Of a DNA stretch of 64,000 nucleotides, positions 44,273 through 53,856 are shown one piece after another. The notes under the pieces were generated by a model that was not told where the DNA came from, searched no databases, and worked only from the letters and a program-made list of their open reading frames with translations. Source of the stretch: Cryomorpha ignava (lineage in GTDB: Bacteria > Bacteroidota > Bacteroidia > Flavobacteriales_D > Cryomorphaceae); NCBI RefSeq assembly GCF_010686655.1, contig NZ_JAAGVY010000018.1:18387-82386 (forward strand), given 5' to 3'. A program made the position numbers and the translations under genes. Every line of letters starts with the position of its first letter. The stretch's first letter is position 1.

Positions 44273-46705
44273 ATGAAGGTTTCTTATAACTGGCTTCAAT
44301 CATACCTTAAGTTAGATCAAACTCCCGAACAAGTAGCCGAAATCCTTACAGATACCGGCCTGGAAGTGGAGAAATTGGAAAAGTGGGAATCCGTTCCAGG
44401 TGGATTGGAAGGAGTAATGGTTGGCCATGTGGTTGATTTGTGGCCACATCCAAATGCCGACAAGCTCAATGTTACAAAAGTTGATCTTGGTATTGGAGAA
44501 CCTGTACAAATCGTATGTGGCGCGCCAAATGTGGCTAAAGGACAGAAAGTACTAGTAGCCACCGTTGGTACTACGCTTATGCCCGAGCCTGGCAAACCCT
44601 TTGAGATCAAAAAGGCGAAAATTCGCGGTGAAGAATCATTTGGAATGATTTGCGCAGAAGATGAACTTGGAATTGGTACAAGCCATGCGGGAATTATGGT
44701 TTTGCCTGGCGATACCAAGATGGGAATAACAGCGGCAGATTATCTGGGACTGGAAACAGATTATGTTTTTGAAATTGGCCTTACCCCAAACCGTACCGAT
44801 GGATTTGGACACTATGGGGTGGCGCGCGATATAGCGGCACGATTAAGCCTCAAAAAACAGGTAGGCGCGGAGAAACCCGAACTCAAAAAGCTGGATATCT
44901 ACCAAAGTGAGAAGCCAAAAATTAGTGTTGAAATAAGAGATAAGCAAGGCTGCGGTAGATATGCAGGCTTATTGATTGAAAACATAAAAGTACAACCTTC
45001 GCCAGAGTGGCTACAAAACAGATTGCGTGCTATTGGTCAGACGCCAATAAATAACGTAGTAGATATTACCAATTTTGTTTTGCACGAAATGGGTCAGCCC
45101 CTACATGCATTCGATGCGGCGAGGATTAAGGGAAACAAGATAGTTATTGACACCTTGCCAAAAGGGACAAAGTTCACCACGCTCGATGAAGTTGAACGCG
45201 TGCTTGATGAGAAAGACCTGATGATATGCAATGGCGAAGGCGGAATGTGTATTGCGGGCGTTTTTGGAGGAATTCGCAGTGGTGTATCTGATCATACGAC
45301 TTCTGTATTTCTTGAAAGTGCCTGGTTTAATCCCGTTCGCATTCGCAAAACAGCGAAGCGTCACGGACTCAATACCGATGCATCGTTTAGATTTGAACGC
45401 GGCGTTGATCCAAACGGAACTGTGTTTGCCCTGAAGCGAGCAGCAAATCTGATTCTCGAGATTGCCGGAGGAGAAGTGGTTGGGCCGTTAATTGATGAGA
45501 TTACAGAAATACCGCAACAAGTCGCACTCGATTTTAGTCTTGAGCGATTTAATAGCCTCGCCGGAACAAATCTCGATGAACAAGTTGTGACCGGAATTTT
45601 GAAATCGTTAGATTTTGAGATTGAATCGACAACAGCCGATAAAGTTTTTAAACTAAAAGTGCCGACTTACCGCGCAGACGTTCATCGCGAAGTAGATGTT
45701 GTGGAAGAAGTGCTGCGTATTTACGGGTACAACAACGTAGAGATGCCAGATCAAATGCGCATTTCTGTTTCAGTGGGAAAAAAACCTGCTCGTCACGAAG
45801 TTATTCAGGCGTTGGGGCAAGCTCTCGTTGGGCGCGGCTTTAGCGAAATGATGTCAAACGGACTTACCCGATCTGATTATATCAAGGAAGTAACGGGCAA
45901 TCAGGATGATAAATCGCTGGTTTATATGCTTAATCCACTAAGTGAAGAGCTCGACGTTTTGCGTCCGGATCTGACAATCAGCATGCTTGAATCAGTGGCT
46001 TACAATCTAAACCGACAAGCAGATAGGCTTATGCTTTTTGAAATAGGCAAGAGCTACGAAAAAGTTGAAGACGGCTATCGGGAGACCACAAAATTGGCAA
46101 TTGCTTTGGCTGGTACGCGTTTCCGCGAAAGCTGGAGCAGTCCTGCCGATGCATCTGATTCTTCAGATTTGCGCGGACATATCAATGCCGTTTTTCAAAT
46201 CATGGGTCTTGAAGCAAGCTTCGGCGATTCGGGTAAAAACCCTTTTTACGGAAGTGCGGTGAGCGTGCATTTGCGGAGGAAAAATATTGGGATTTTAGGA
46301 AGTATTTCAAAAAAAGCCATGAAGCGATACGGCATAAAGCGCGATGTGCTTGTTGCAGAATTTGACTTGGACTCTTGTTTGAAAGCCATTGGCCACGCCA
46401 GTAAAACTCTTACGTCTCTCACCAAGTTCCCGTCAGTTCGCCGCGATTTATCGCTCTTGCTTAACGAGAATGTGGGCTTTGAGGAGATTGAAAAAATAGC
46501 TTATGCTAAGGCCGGGAAATTCATAAAAGAGATCGGCTTATTTGATGTGTATGAAGGCAAGAGCCTGCCTACAGGCAAGAAAAGCTATGCCGTGAGTTTT
46601 GTTCTTCAGGATGAAAATAAAACATTGAATGATAAACAGATAGATAAAACCATGAAATCTATCCAATCTGAATTAGAAACAGTTCTTGGAGCAAGTTTAC
46701 GCTAA
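44273..46705 (+). CDS. pheT: Phenylalanine--tRNA ligase beta subunit
   Basis: 810 residues. Domains in order: tRNA-binding OB fold (about 40-150, PHPNADKLNVTKVDLG and QIVCGAPNVAKGQKV), B3/B4 editing region (about 210-400), B5 domain (about 405-475), catalytic-like core (about 490-690, LNPLSEELDVLRPDL) and the C-terminal FDX-ACB anticodon-binding domain (about 715-810, FPSVRRDLSLLLNENVGFEEIE). With PheS, not in this window, it charges tRNA-Phe. The stop TAA overlaps the ATG of the acyltransferase. Confidence 0.96.
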   Translation: MKVSYNWLQSYLKLDQTPEQVAEILTDTGLEVEKLEKWESVPGGLEGVMVGHVVDLWPHPNADKLNVTKVDLGIGEPVQIVCGAPNVAKGQKVLVATVGTTLMPEPGKPFEIKKAKIRGEESFGMICAEDELGIGTSHAGIMVLPGDTKMGITAADYLGLETDYVFEIGLTPNRTDGFGHYGVARDIAARLSLKKQVGAEKPELKKLDIYQSEKPKISVEIRDKQGCGRYAGLLIENIKVQPSPEWLQNRLRAIGQTPINNVVDITNFVLHEMGQPLHAFDAARIKGNKIVIDTLPKGTKFTTLDEVERVLDEKDLMICNGEGGMCIAGVFGGIRSGVSDHTTSVFLESAWFNPVRIRKTAKRHGLNTDASFRFERGVDPNGTVFALKRAANLILEIAGGEVVGPLIDEITEIPQQVALDFSLERFNSLAGTNLDEQVVTGILKSLDFEIESTTADKVFKLKVPTYRADVHREVDVVEEVLRIYGYNNVEMPDQMRISVSVGKKPARHEVIQALGQALVGRGFSEMMSNGLTRSDYIKEVTGNQDDKSLVYMLNPLSEELDVLRPDLTISMLESVAYNLNRQADRLMLFEIGKSYEKVEDGYRETTKLAIALAGTRFRESWSSPADASDSSDLRGHINAVFQIMGLEASFGDSGKNPFYGSAVSVHLRRKNIGILGSISKKAMKRYGIKRDVLVAEFDLDSCLKAIGHASKTLTSLTKFPSVRRDLSLLLNENVGFEEIEKIAYAKAGKFIKEIGLFDVYEGKSLPTGKKSYAVSFVLQDENKTLNDKQIDKTMKSIQSELETVLGASLR

Positions 46706-48036
46706 TGCAAAATGCCGGGTACTTATTTGGAAGGTTTTGGATAAAGCTTGGCATCAAGCTTTTCTACCGCCGGATTGAGATTCATGGATTTGAAAATTAT
46801 CCTGCTGAAGGGCCTGTTTTACTCGCGCCAAACCATCAGAATGCATTTATGGATGCGCTAATTCCGGCAGTTTTTGCACCGCGCCCAATCCACTTCCTGG
46901 TGCGTGCCGATGTTTTTAAGTCAAAGTTTGCCAGTTATCTTTTTAATTCCGTCAATATGATGCCGGTTTACCGGCAACGTGACGGAATTGCCAACCTCAC
47001 CAAAAACGATGAGGTGTTTGAGCGCTGCTTTAAAATATTGCGGGCCAATGGAACATTGCTTATTTTTCCTGAAGCGACTCATCTTGGTGTACGGAGACTT
47101 CGAAATTTGAGTAAAGGGTTTACCCGTATTGCGTTTGGAGCCCTTAATGAACACGAAGATTTAAATATACAGATTGTACCGGTAGGTCTTAATTACAGCA
47201 ATTATTCAGATTCGCAATCGCGGTTGATAGTCAACTTTGGAAAATCTTTATCCATACAAGATTATTTACCGCTTTACGCCGAAAATCCGGCAAAGGCAAT
47301 GGCAAACCTGCGTACAGATGTGCAGGAAAGGCTCGAAAATGAAATTGTACACATTGAGCGAGAAGATGCCGGAAGAGCTTTTGATATTGAGCTTGATCGT
47401 CTGTGGCCTTTTTACTTGCAACGTGCTCAAGGTTTTTCGCAACCTGTAAACCAGCATCAATTCTATAAAAATCGAGAGCAAAGTATTCAAAAAATTGCTC
47501 CTGACAATGTGTATTTCAGGCGGATAAAAATTTACGATATCGAAATGAAAAAGCGGCGCTTGCGTGCTCCCTTCTTTTTTATCGGCCAGAAAGATCCGGG
47601 ATATTGGGTAATCCAAAACATTCTTTTATTGCTTTTCCTTCCTATTTTTCTTTTGTCGTGGATCATGCATGCCCCATCCTACTTCCTCATTCGCGGAATA
47701 TTGAAAAAATATGTAGACGACCGGCAGTTTCACAGCTCTATAAAGTTGATTGGCAGCATTTTACTCTTTCCCGTATTCATGATAGTCTATGCTGTTTTTG
47801 CAGCTTATTTTACGGGGCGACCTCTGCTTTCTGTTTCGGCAGTCTTACTGTTTTTTCCCTTAAGCGTGTTTATTATTAGAGAGTTACGGCTGCCATATCG
47901 GTACGCAATGACCATGTGGAATATGCTTTTTTTGCGTGCCTTCAAGCCCGAATTATACAAGTATTTAAAGCAGATAGAAGAAGATGTGCTGCCTAAAGCT
48001 TCCGCAAATGCCAATGGAGCTTATGCCGAAAAATAA
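46705..48036 (+). CDS. PlsC-like membrane acyltransferase
   Basis: 443 residues. The acyltransferase domain (about 25-240) has NHQNAFMDALIPA, a variant of the NHxSxxD catalytic motif with one extra residue between His and Asp (H44...D50), then MPVYRQRDGIANL and FPEATHLGVRRLRNLSKGF, where Ala replaces the usual Gly of FPEG. The C-terminal third has three to four membrane segments. The family adds fatty acids to glycerol-phosphate or other lipid acceptors; this subfamily's acceptor is unknown. It overlaps pheT by 1 base (TAATG) and is followed by rdgB after 9 bases. Confidence 0.85.
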   Translation: MQNAGYLFGRFWIKLGIKLFYRRIEIHGFENYPAEGPVLLAPNHQNAFMDALIPAVFAPRPIHFLVRADVFKSKFASYLFNSVNMMPVYRQRDGIANLTKNDEVFERCFKILRANGTLLIFPEATHLGVRRLRNLSKGFTRIAFGALNEHEDLNIQIVPVGLNYSNYSDSQSRLIVNFGKSLSIQDYLPLYAENPAKAMANLRTDVQERLENEIVHIEREDAGRAFDIELDRLWPFYLQRAQGFSQPVNQHQFYKNREQSIQKIAPDNVYFRRIKIYDIEMKKRRLRAPFFFIGQKDPGYWVIQNILLLLFLPIFLLSWIMHAPSYFLIRGILKKYVDDRQFHSSIKLIGSILLFPVFMIVYAVFAAYFTGRPLLSVSAVLLFFPLSVFIIRELRLPYRYAMTMWNMLFLRAFKPELYKYLKQIEEDVLPKASANANGAYAEK

Positions 48037-48045
48037 AAAGGGATA

Positions 48046-48621
48046 ATGAAAATAATTTTTGCCTCAAATAATGCCAATAAACTCGCCGAAATTCAGGCAG
48101 CCCTTGGAAATGAATTTCAATTGGTGTCGCTTAGTGATATTGGTTTCTCGGGCGATATTCCCGAAACGGGTCGCACGCTTGAAGCCAATGCACTGCAAAA
48201 GGCCAGATATATCTTTGAGCGCTTTAATACTCCTGTTTTTGCCGATGATTCGGGATTGGAGATCGAGGCTTTAGATGGAGAGCCCGGCGTTGACACGGCG
48301 CATTATTCTGGAAGCCGCGATGCTGCCGCAAATATTGCTAAAGTGCTAAGCGGGCTTTCAAATCAGAAAAACAGACAGGCGAAATTCAGAACTGTAATTG
48401 CGTTTATTGACGACGATAGTGAAGAATTATTTCAAGGTGAAGTGCGAGGGACTATTTCAATGAAAATGAAGGGCGAAAAAGGTTTTGGTTACGATCCCAT
48501 TTTCGTTCCCGAAAACGACAGCCGTACCTTTGCCGAAATGGAAAAATCAGAAAAAGCAGCCCAAAGCCATCGTGTGCGGGCGTTAGAAAAGTTTGTTGAG
48601 TACTTAAAAGCCGGTCATTGA
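48046..48621 (+). CDS. rdgB: Non-canonical purine NTP pyrophosphatase (RdgB/HAM1)
   Basis: 191 residues. It hydrolyses dITP and XTP to keep them out of DNA and RNA. Motifs: FASNNANKLAEI at the start, PVFADDSGLEIEALDGEPGVDTAHYSG, EKGFGYDPIFVP and SHRVRALEKF. Full length with no oddity. Third gene in a run with pheT and the acyltransferase. Confidence 0.94.
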   Translation: MKIIFASNNANKLAEIQAALGNEFQLVSLSDIGFSGDIPETGRTLEANALQKARYIFERFNTPVFADDSGLEIEALDGEPGVDTAHYSGSRDAAANIAKVLSGLSNQKNRQAKFRTVIAFIDDDSEELFQGEVRGTISMKMKGEKGFGYDPIFVPENDSRTFAEMEKSEKAAQSHRVRALEKFVEYLKAGH

Positions 48622-48722
48622 TTCAATATATTTAAGGATGCGTGGCATATGTTTGCTGCGTTTTATGATTGGTACCTTAACCTTAGAATGCTAATTATTA
48701 GTGTTTTATTATTAGACGTTTC

Positions 48723-48786
48723 AGACCTGTCAAGTTTTGAAACTTAGCCGCGATCACAACCGGAAGGGGGTAAAACTGGCAGGTCT
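48723..48786. repeat. Imperfect inverted repeat, AGACCTGTCAAGTTTT family
   Basis: AGACCTGTCAAGTTTT (48723-48738) is the near inverse of AAAACTGGCAGGTCT (48772-48786). Similar palindromic words are common between genes in Bacteroidota. The 3' neighbour 48840-48892 is made of GCGACT/CTCGCGAC words. Confidence 0.6.
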
Positions 48787-48893
48787 CTGCGCGCGGTCAA
48801 AACGAAGGGTCGGAACATCAAGGTAAATTCATTCCATAAAACCCTCTCGCGACCCGCGACTCGAGACTAGCGACCATCAGACTCGCGACTAAA

Positions 48894-49865
48894 TCAAACC
48901 GTCGCGTCAATAATCATAGAGATAAGTTCTGTTTTACTAATCCCCATGGCCTCCGCTTGTTGGGGAACCAGACTTTTATCAGTCATTCCGGGTACGGTGT
49001 TAATTTCAATGACATAAAACGCTTCTCCGTTCATTTTGTAATCAATGCGCGAAACACCCTTGCAATTGAATAGTTTATAGATCTGTTCGGACAAACGCTG
49101 GCATTTTTCGTAAAGATGAGCCGGAATTTGAGCTGGCGTTATTTCTTCAGTTTGGTCGTATTCGTACTTTGCCGCATAATCGAAAAACTCTTTCCGCGTC
49201 GTTATTTCGGTAATATGAAGTGCTTTTGGACCGTTTTTGGTGTCTAATACGCCGCATGTAACTTCTCTTCCCGCCAGAAATTCTTCTATTAATACAGATC
49301 CACCTTTGCTCAAAGCGAGTTCCACGGCTGATTTTAGCTCGCCAATTGTTTTTACTTTCGATACTCCCAGACTCGATCCGCCCTCGTTTGGTTTTACGAA
49401 AAGGGGCATTTTCAATTCGCGTTCAACAGCCTCCTCGTCCAAATCGGCAAGAGATTCGAGCAAAATTCCCGAGGCGCAATTAAACCCCATTTTATTTAAA
49501 ACACGGGTTGTAAATATTTTATTGAATGTAATTGAGGTATTCATTACCCCGCCCGAAGTGTAAGGCATCCCAATCATGTCAAAATATCCCTGCAGTTTTC
49601 CATCCTCACCTGGAGTTCCGTGGATAATGATAAAGCATAAATCGGGTATTATCTTCTTATTTTCAACTGTGTAGCTAAAGTCATTCTTGTCAATAAGGCT
49701 TTCGCCGAAAGGCGTAACGGCATACCAACTATCTGGAGATATGACAATAAGTGTTGGGTCAAACCGCTCTTTATCAATATGCTCAAATATCATATTGGCA
49801 CTTTTCATAGATACGGCTGCTTCGCCCGAAAATCCACCGCAAACAATCCCAACTTTTTTCTTCAT
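48894..49865 (-). CDS. ddl: D-alanine--D-alanine ligase
   Basis: 323 residues from ATG 49865 (MKKKVGIVCGGFSGEAAVS). A longer reading from 49886 begins inside the -7 element and is rejected. ATP-grasp fold: GGxSxE start, HGTPGEDGKLQGYFDMIGMPYTSGG, FVKPNEGGSSLGVSKV, and metal ligands in SRIDYKM and YVIEINTVPGMTDKSLVPQQA. It makes the D-Ala-D-Ala end of the peptidoglycan stem peptide. It diverges from the PASTA-protein gene. Confidence 0.96.
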   Translation of the reverse strand: MKKKVGIVCGGFSGEAAVSMKSANMIFEHIDKERFDPTLIVISPDSWYAVTPFGESLIDKNDFSYTVENKKIIPDLCFIIIHGTPGEDGKLQGYFDMIGMPYTSGGVMNTSITFNKIFTTRVLNKMGFNCASGILLESLADLDEEAVERELKMPLFVKPNEGGSSLGVSKVKTIGELKSAVELALSKGGSVLIEEFLAGREVTCGVLDTKNGPKALHITEITTRKEFFDYAAKYEYDQTEEITPAQIPAHLYEKCQRLSEQIYKLFNCKGVSRIDYKMNGEAFYVIEINTVPGMTDKSLVPQQAEAMGISKTELISMIIDATV

Positions 49866-49883
49866 AGTATATTTATCTTCGCC

Positions 49884-49891
49884 CAAAGGTA
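49884..49891 (-). promoter_or_regulatory. -7 element TACCTTTG of ddl
   Basis: Exact TAnnTTTG match on the minus strand, 19 bases before the ATG at 49865. Confidence 0.6.
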
Positions 49892-50022
49892 ATTCTGTTT
49901 AGGTGCGCCTAAAAAGGCTTTTCAGAGAAATTTAAACACCCTACAATGCATAAGTCGGTAACGTGAAATAATACGAACTTATTATTTGCGTTGTTGCATT
50001 ACAGGAGTTTGGGTTTGAGTGC

Positions 50023-50030
50023 TATCTTTG
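50023..50030 (+). promoter_or_regulatory. -7 element TATCTTTG of the PASTA gene
   Basis: Exact TAnnTTTG match 20 bases before the ATG at 50050. Confidence 0.6.
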
Positions 50031-50049
50031 CCGACATCCTTATCATTTC

Positions 50050-50874
50050 ATGAAAAGATTTTTTACAACAATTACAGCAGGAAGATTATGGCTAAACATT
50101 TTGTTAATAGTCGTTTTCTTACTCATACTCGTTACCGTTTCCATGTATTTACTCAGGTTGTACACCCAGCACGGTGAGTCAACTTCGGTACCCGATTTAA
50201 CCGGATATCCTTTAAATCAAATTTCTACGGTGCTTACAAATAGCGATTTGCAATACGAAATAGCCGATAGCATTTATAGCGACGAAGTGGGTAGGGGAGT
50301 TGTGGTTTCGCAAAACCCTGATCCCAACATGAATGTAAAGCGGGGCAGAACCATATTTCTAACCGTAAACAGCATTTTGCCCGAAATGGTTATTGTACCC
50401 GAATTAGTGGGAAGATCACGCCGCATTGCCATTCCGCTCCTTGAAATTGCCGGTTTAAAACTCGAAAATCTGACCTATAAGCCAGATGATTCGTGTACAG
50501 ATTGTGTTTTGGGAATAGAATACGAGGGAAAACCCATAAAGCCAGGCGAAAAAATCAGGAAAGGACAGCAGATTACAATCATCCTTGGTCGACAATCTAA
50601 TGTGAGTACTGAAGTGCCAAATGTGCTCGGTAAAACCTATAAAGAAGCCATTGAAATAATCAATTCCCAATCGCTTAATATGGGCGAAATATTATCGTGT
50701 ATTGGCTGCCTAACGGCTCAGGATACCATATCTTCCTTTGTGGCAAATCAACTTCCTGGTCGTGGAGCAAATATCACGCTGGGCTCGTATATAGACCTTT
50801 ATCTAACGATGGATCCGGATGTTTCGAAATCGTTTGAATCAGAAATTGATACTACAGAATATGAAATGGAGTAG
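50050..50874 (+). CDS. Membrane-anchored PASTA-repeat protein without kinase domain
   Basis: 274 residues. A short cytoplasmic start, one membrane helix (about 15-38) and three PASTA repeats outside: about 45-110 (VPDLTGYPLNQISTVLTNSDLQYE), 114-182 (VPELVGRSRRIAIPLLEIAGLKLE) and 187-255 (VPNVLGKTYKEAIEIINSQSLNMG). PASTA domains bind peptidoglycan or muropeptides and are best known from Ser/Thr kinases and penicillin-binding proteins; neither partner domain is present. Divergence from ddl fits a cell-wall role. The 3' end overlaps the next gene by 14 bases. Confidence 0.9.
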   Translation: MKRFFTTITAGRLWLNILLIVVFLLILVTVSMYLLRLYTQHGESTSVPDLTGYPLNQISTVLTNSDLQYEIADSIYSDEVGRGVVVSQNPDPNMNVKRGRTIFLTVNSILPEMVIVPELVGRSRRIAIPLLEIAGLKLENLTYKPDDSCTDCVLGIEYEGKPIKPGEKIRKGQQITIILGRQSNVSTEVPNVLGKTYKEAIEIINSQSLNMGEILSCIGCLTAQDTISSFVANQLPGRGANITLGSYIDLYLTMDPDVSKSFESEIDTTEYEME

Positions 50875-52720
50875 CCTTATAATTTTATTTTTCTCTTCAG
50901 CCTTTGTATTTGGCCAGGAGATGCTTGTTCCCCTTACGGGAAATACCACCCTTTTGAAAAAATCAAAAATATGGAAATCAAACGCCCAAGATATGAAATC
51001 GGGCGATTTACTGACCTTGCCTTTTATTGATGATTTTGCTGTGGACCGATTTCCGGGAAATGAAGAAGGCTATATTCCCCTATGGGAAAACCGATCGGCT
51101 ACCCGAAATACCGGCTGGGGCAAAAACCCGCCAACTCTTGGTGTTGTTAGCCTCGACGGTGCCGATGAAGTGGGATATCCATATAGCTGGAACCTGCAAC
51201 ACGGCCCTGCCGATACACTGCTTTCTTGCGCTATAGATTTAACAGCGAGTGCCGAAGACGGAATCGGGCTCAGTTTTTATTACCAGCCAAGGGGCAATAA
51301 TTACTATTTAAACAATATCGAAGATTCGCTTATGCTCGAATTTTATGCGCCCGAGCTGGATCAATGGTTTATGGTGTGGTCAACATCAGATATTTCCAGT
51401 CCCGACGCGTTTACGTTCGTTTATTTGCCCATTACCCTAGCGAGGTATTTAAAAGAAGGATTTCAGTTTCGGTTTACTAATATTGCCCCATTAAATGGAG
51501 CTGTGGGCACCTGGAATCTCGACTATATCTGGCTTGACCAGAATTCCGCAAACTCCAGTCCTTCTAATAACGATGTGGCATTTGTAAATCAGCGGCATAC
51601 TTTTCTCAACGATTATACTGCAATGCCGCGCGACCACTATGCCACTAATCCGGTAAGCTTTATGCGCCCCGATATTAAGGTGCTTTTGCGCAATCTAAAT
51701 ACCGTTCCGCGTACCCTTGCAGGCAATCAGATTAGAATTTTATACCAAGGCACCGAGTTGGGAGTGTATCCCAATGCGAATGAACCCGGTATTGCGGGTG
51801 GCGACACGCTTCCATACACCCACAATGTGGGTGCTTCGCCAAATAATATTGTTTTCGATGCTTCATTAAGCGATACCGAACTTGAATTTGAAGTGCAGAT
51901 TTTACATGGAGTTTCAGATTTCTCGCCTACTGCCACAAATGATACCATGCGTTTTAAGCAAAATTTCTTTACTAAATATGCCTACGACGATGGGCAGGCT
52001 GAATATGGATATGCTTATCCAACTTCGGGGGCAAGTGTTGCCTTGAAGTATCTAAATTATAAATCTGATTCTATTTTTGCTCTCAGCATTTATACCATGC
52101 CGATTGATTATGATATTGAAAACTCAATATTTAATATCAAAATCTGGGAAGATTCCGGAAATGGCCCTGGTACAGAATTGGGCACAGCACAGGTAAATTT
52201 GCAATTCGGATTGGATGAATTTCAGGAAAGCTTGGTTTACACATTTGATGAACCTGTGTATGTGCCATCAGGAAGTTTCTTTGTAGGATATACCCAGACC
52301 ACTCAAACAGAAGGCGTAAAAGTAGGGATAGATATTAATACCAATGCCAATCCAACAAGGCTTTATTATAAATTTGGCTCAAGCTGGAATGCATCAAGCT
52401 TTCAGGGTTCGCTTATGCTTCGCCCCATGTTTACATCTAATGGCTACCAAGATATTTTTACTGAAATAGAAGACCGAAATGTGCTGCCCGGAATAAAAAT
52501 TTACCCCAACCCGGCAAACGATTTCGTTGTAATTCAGGCTGATACGAATTTAAGATTTAATGTTTCTGTTTATGATATCAGTGGTAGAATGCTTAGTGAA
52601 AAGTGGCTTTCGCCAAATAGTCGCTTAGACATTTCTACCCTACAAAGCGGGGTGTATATTCTTATGCTTGAGGATGAAAACGGACGACGTGGATCTAAAA
52701 AATTGATTGTAAATAAATAG
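50861..52720 (+). CDS. T9SS type A secreted protein
   Basis: 619 residues from ATG 50861, chosen because it starts a signal peptide (MKWSSLIILFFSSAFVFGQ); a start at 50819 would place 14 residues before it. The middle is a beta-rich region without a recognised enzyme motif. The last ~85 residues are a textbook type A sorting domain: GIKIYPNPANDFVVIQA, VSVYDISGRMLSE, SRLDISTLQSGVYILMLED and ending KKLIVNK. It is presumably exported by Sec and T9SS and attached to the surface or released. It overlaps the PASTA gene and is followed by rluD after 1 base, so all three are co-transcribed. Confidence 0.88.
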   Translation: MKWSSLIILFFSSAFVFGQEMLVPLTGNTTLLKKSKIWKSNAQDMKSGDLLTLPFIDDFAVDRFPGNEEGYIPLWENRSATRNTGWGKNPPTLGVVSLDGADEVGYPYSWNLQHGPADTLLSCAIDLTASAEDGIGLSFYYQPRGNNYYLNNIEDSLMLEFYAPELDQWFMVWSTSDISSPDAFTFVYLPITLARYLKEGFQFRFTNIAPLNGAVGTWNLDYIWLDQNSANSSPSNNDVAFVNQRHTFLNDYTAMPRDHYATNPVSFMRPDIKVLLRNLNTVPRTLAGNQIRILYQGTELGVYPNANEPGIAGGDTLPYTHNVGASPNNIVFDASLSDTELEFEVQILHGVSDFSPTATNDTMRFKQNFFTKYAYDDGQAEYGYAYPTSGASVALKYLNYKSDSIFALSIYTMPIDYDIENSIFNIKIWEDSGNGPGTELGTAQVNLQFGLDEFQESLVYTFDEPVYVPSGSFFVGYTQTTQTEGVKVGIDINTNANPTRLYYKFGSSWNASSFQGSLMLRPMFTSNGYQDIFTEIEDRNVLPGIKIYPNPANDFVVIQADTNLRFNVSVYDISGRMLSEKWLSPNSRLDISTLQSGVYILMLEDENGRRGSKKLIVNK

Positions 52721-52721
52721 A

Positions 52722-53759
52722 ATGAGCGAAGCAGAAGATCCCGAAGACGAAGATCAGGAGTTATTTGAACACTATAATATTACTGCCGATAAGGGTCAGG
52801 AACCGCTTAGAGTAGATAAGTTTTTAATGGATCGCATTCCGAATACCTCGCGAACCAAGATAAACGATGCGGCGGCAGATGGGTATATTCACGTAAATAA
52901 GGTTGCTGTAAAAGCAAATTATAAGGTTAAGCCATTAGATGAGATAACCGTAGTTTTGCCTTATCCGCAACGCGAGTTAAAGCTTATTCCGCAAGATATC
53001 CCGCTTGAGATTCTGTACGAAGACGATACGCTTATAATATTGAATAAACCACCCGATATGGTTGTGCATCCCGGGTTTGGAAATTACACCGGCACGATGG
53101 TAAATGCTTTGGTTTATCATTTTGACAATCTTCCAGAATCACAAGGAGATCAGCCACACAGACCTGGACTCGTGCACCGGCTTGATAAGAATACAACAGG
53201 TGTAATGGTTGTGGCTAAGACCGAAAGAGCATTAACCGATTTATCGCTTCAATTTTTTGAACGCACTATAGACCGGCGCTATGTAGCCTTTGCCTGGGGC
53301 GATATTCAGGAAGATGGTGAAATAGAAGGCCACTTGGGTCGTTCGTTGAAAAACAGAAAATTGATGACTGTTTTTCCTGAAGCTGATTATGGAAAGCATG
53401 CGCATACAAGGTATAAAGTGCTTGAGCGACTCAATTATATTACTGTTGTAGAATGTAAGCTCGAAACGGGCAGAACGCATCAAATTCGTGCGCACTTTAA
53501 GCATATCGGTCACCCCTTGTTTAACGATCCCGAATACGGTGGAAATAAAATTCTAAAGGGAACCACGTTTTCAAAATACAGACAATTTGTAGTCAATAAT
53601 TTTGACATTCTTCCACGGCAGGCACTCCATGCGCGCAAGTTGGAGATCACCCATCCAATTACACGCGAGAGAATGAGTTTTGAAGCACCACTACCCGACG
53701 ATATGCAAAGAGTGCTAGAACGGTGGCGAGCATACATTAGTACAAGAAATGATGCATAA
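52722..53759 (+). CDS. rluD: RluD-type 23S rRNA pseudouridine synthase
   Basis: 345 residues. An S4 RNA-binding domain (about 28-85) precedes the RluA/RluD catalytic domain with HRLDKNTTGVMVVAKT, catalytic D155. Family members modify helix 69 of 23S rRNA, but the RluA family also contains other specificities, so the target is likely rather than certain. An acidic tail of 15 residues lies at the N-terminus. A bidirectional terminator follows, shared with convergent sppA. Confidence 0.88.
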   Translation: MSEAEDPEDEDQELFEHYNITADKGQEPLRVDKFLMDRIPNTSRTKINDAAADGYIHVNKVAVKANYKVKPLDEITVVLPYPQRELKLIPQDIPLEILYEDDTLIILNKPPDMVVHPGFGNYTGTMVNALVYHFDNLPESQGDQPHRPGLVHRLDKNTTGVMVVAKTERALTDLSLQFFERTIDRRYVAFAWGDIQEDGEIEGHLGRSLKNRKLMTVFPEADYGKHAHTRYKVLERLNYITVVECKLETGRTHQIRAHFKHIGHPLFNDPEYGGNKILKGTTFSKYRQFVVNNFDILPRQALHARKLEITHPITRERMSFEAPLPDDMQRVLERWRAYISTRNDA

Positions 53760-53806
53760 CGGTATCTGGTTTTACCGGAAAAAGACAAAATGAATAGTAT
53801 TAAATG

Positions 53807-53834
53807 AAAAACCCCGACCTAGGCCGGGGTTTTT
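53807..53834. terminator. Bidirectional terminator between rluD and sppA
   Basis: AAAAACCCCG and CGGGGTTTTT form a perfect 10-bp stem, with A- and T-runs serving both strands. Confidence 0.9.
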
Positions 53835-53856
53835 CAATTTGTATTTAATCAGATTC

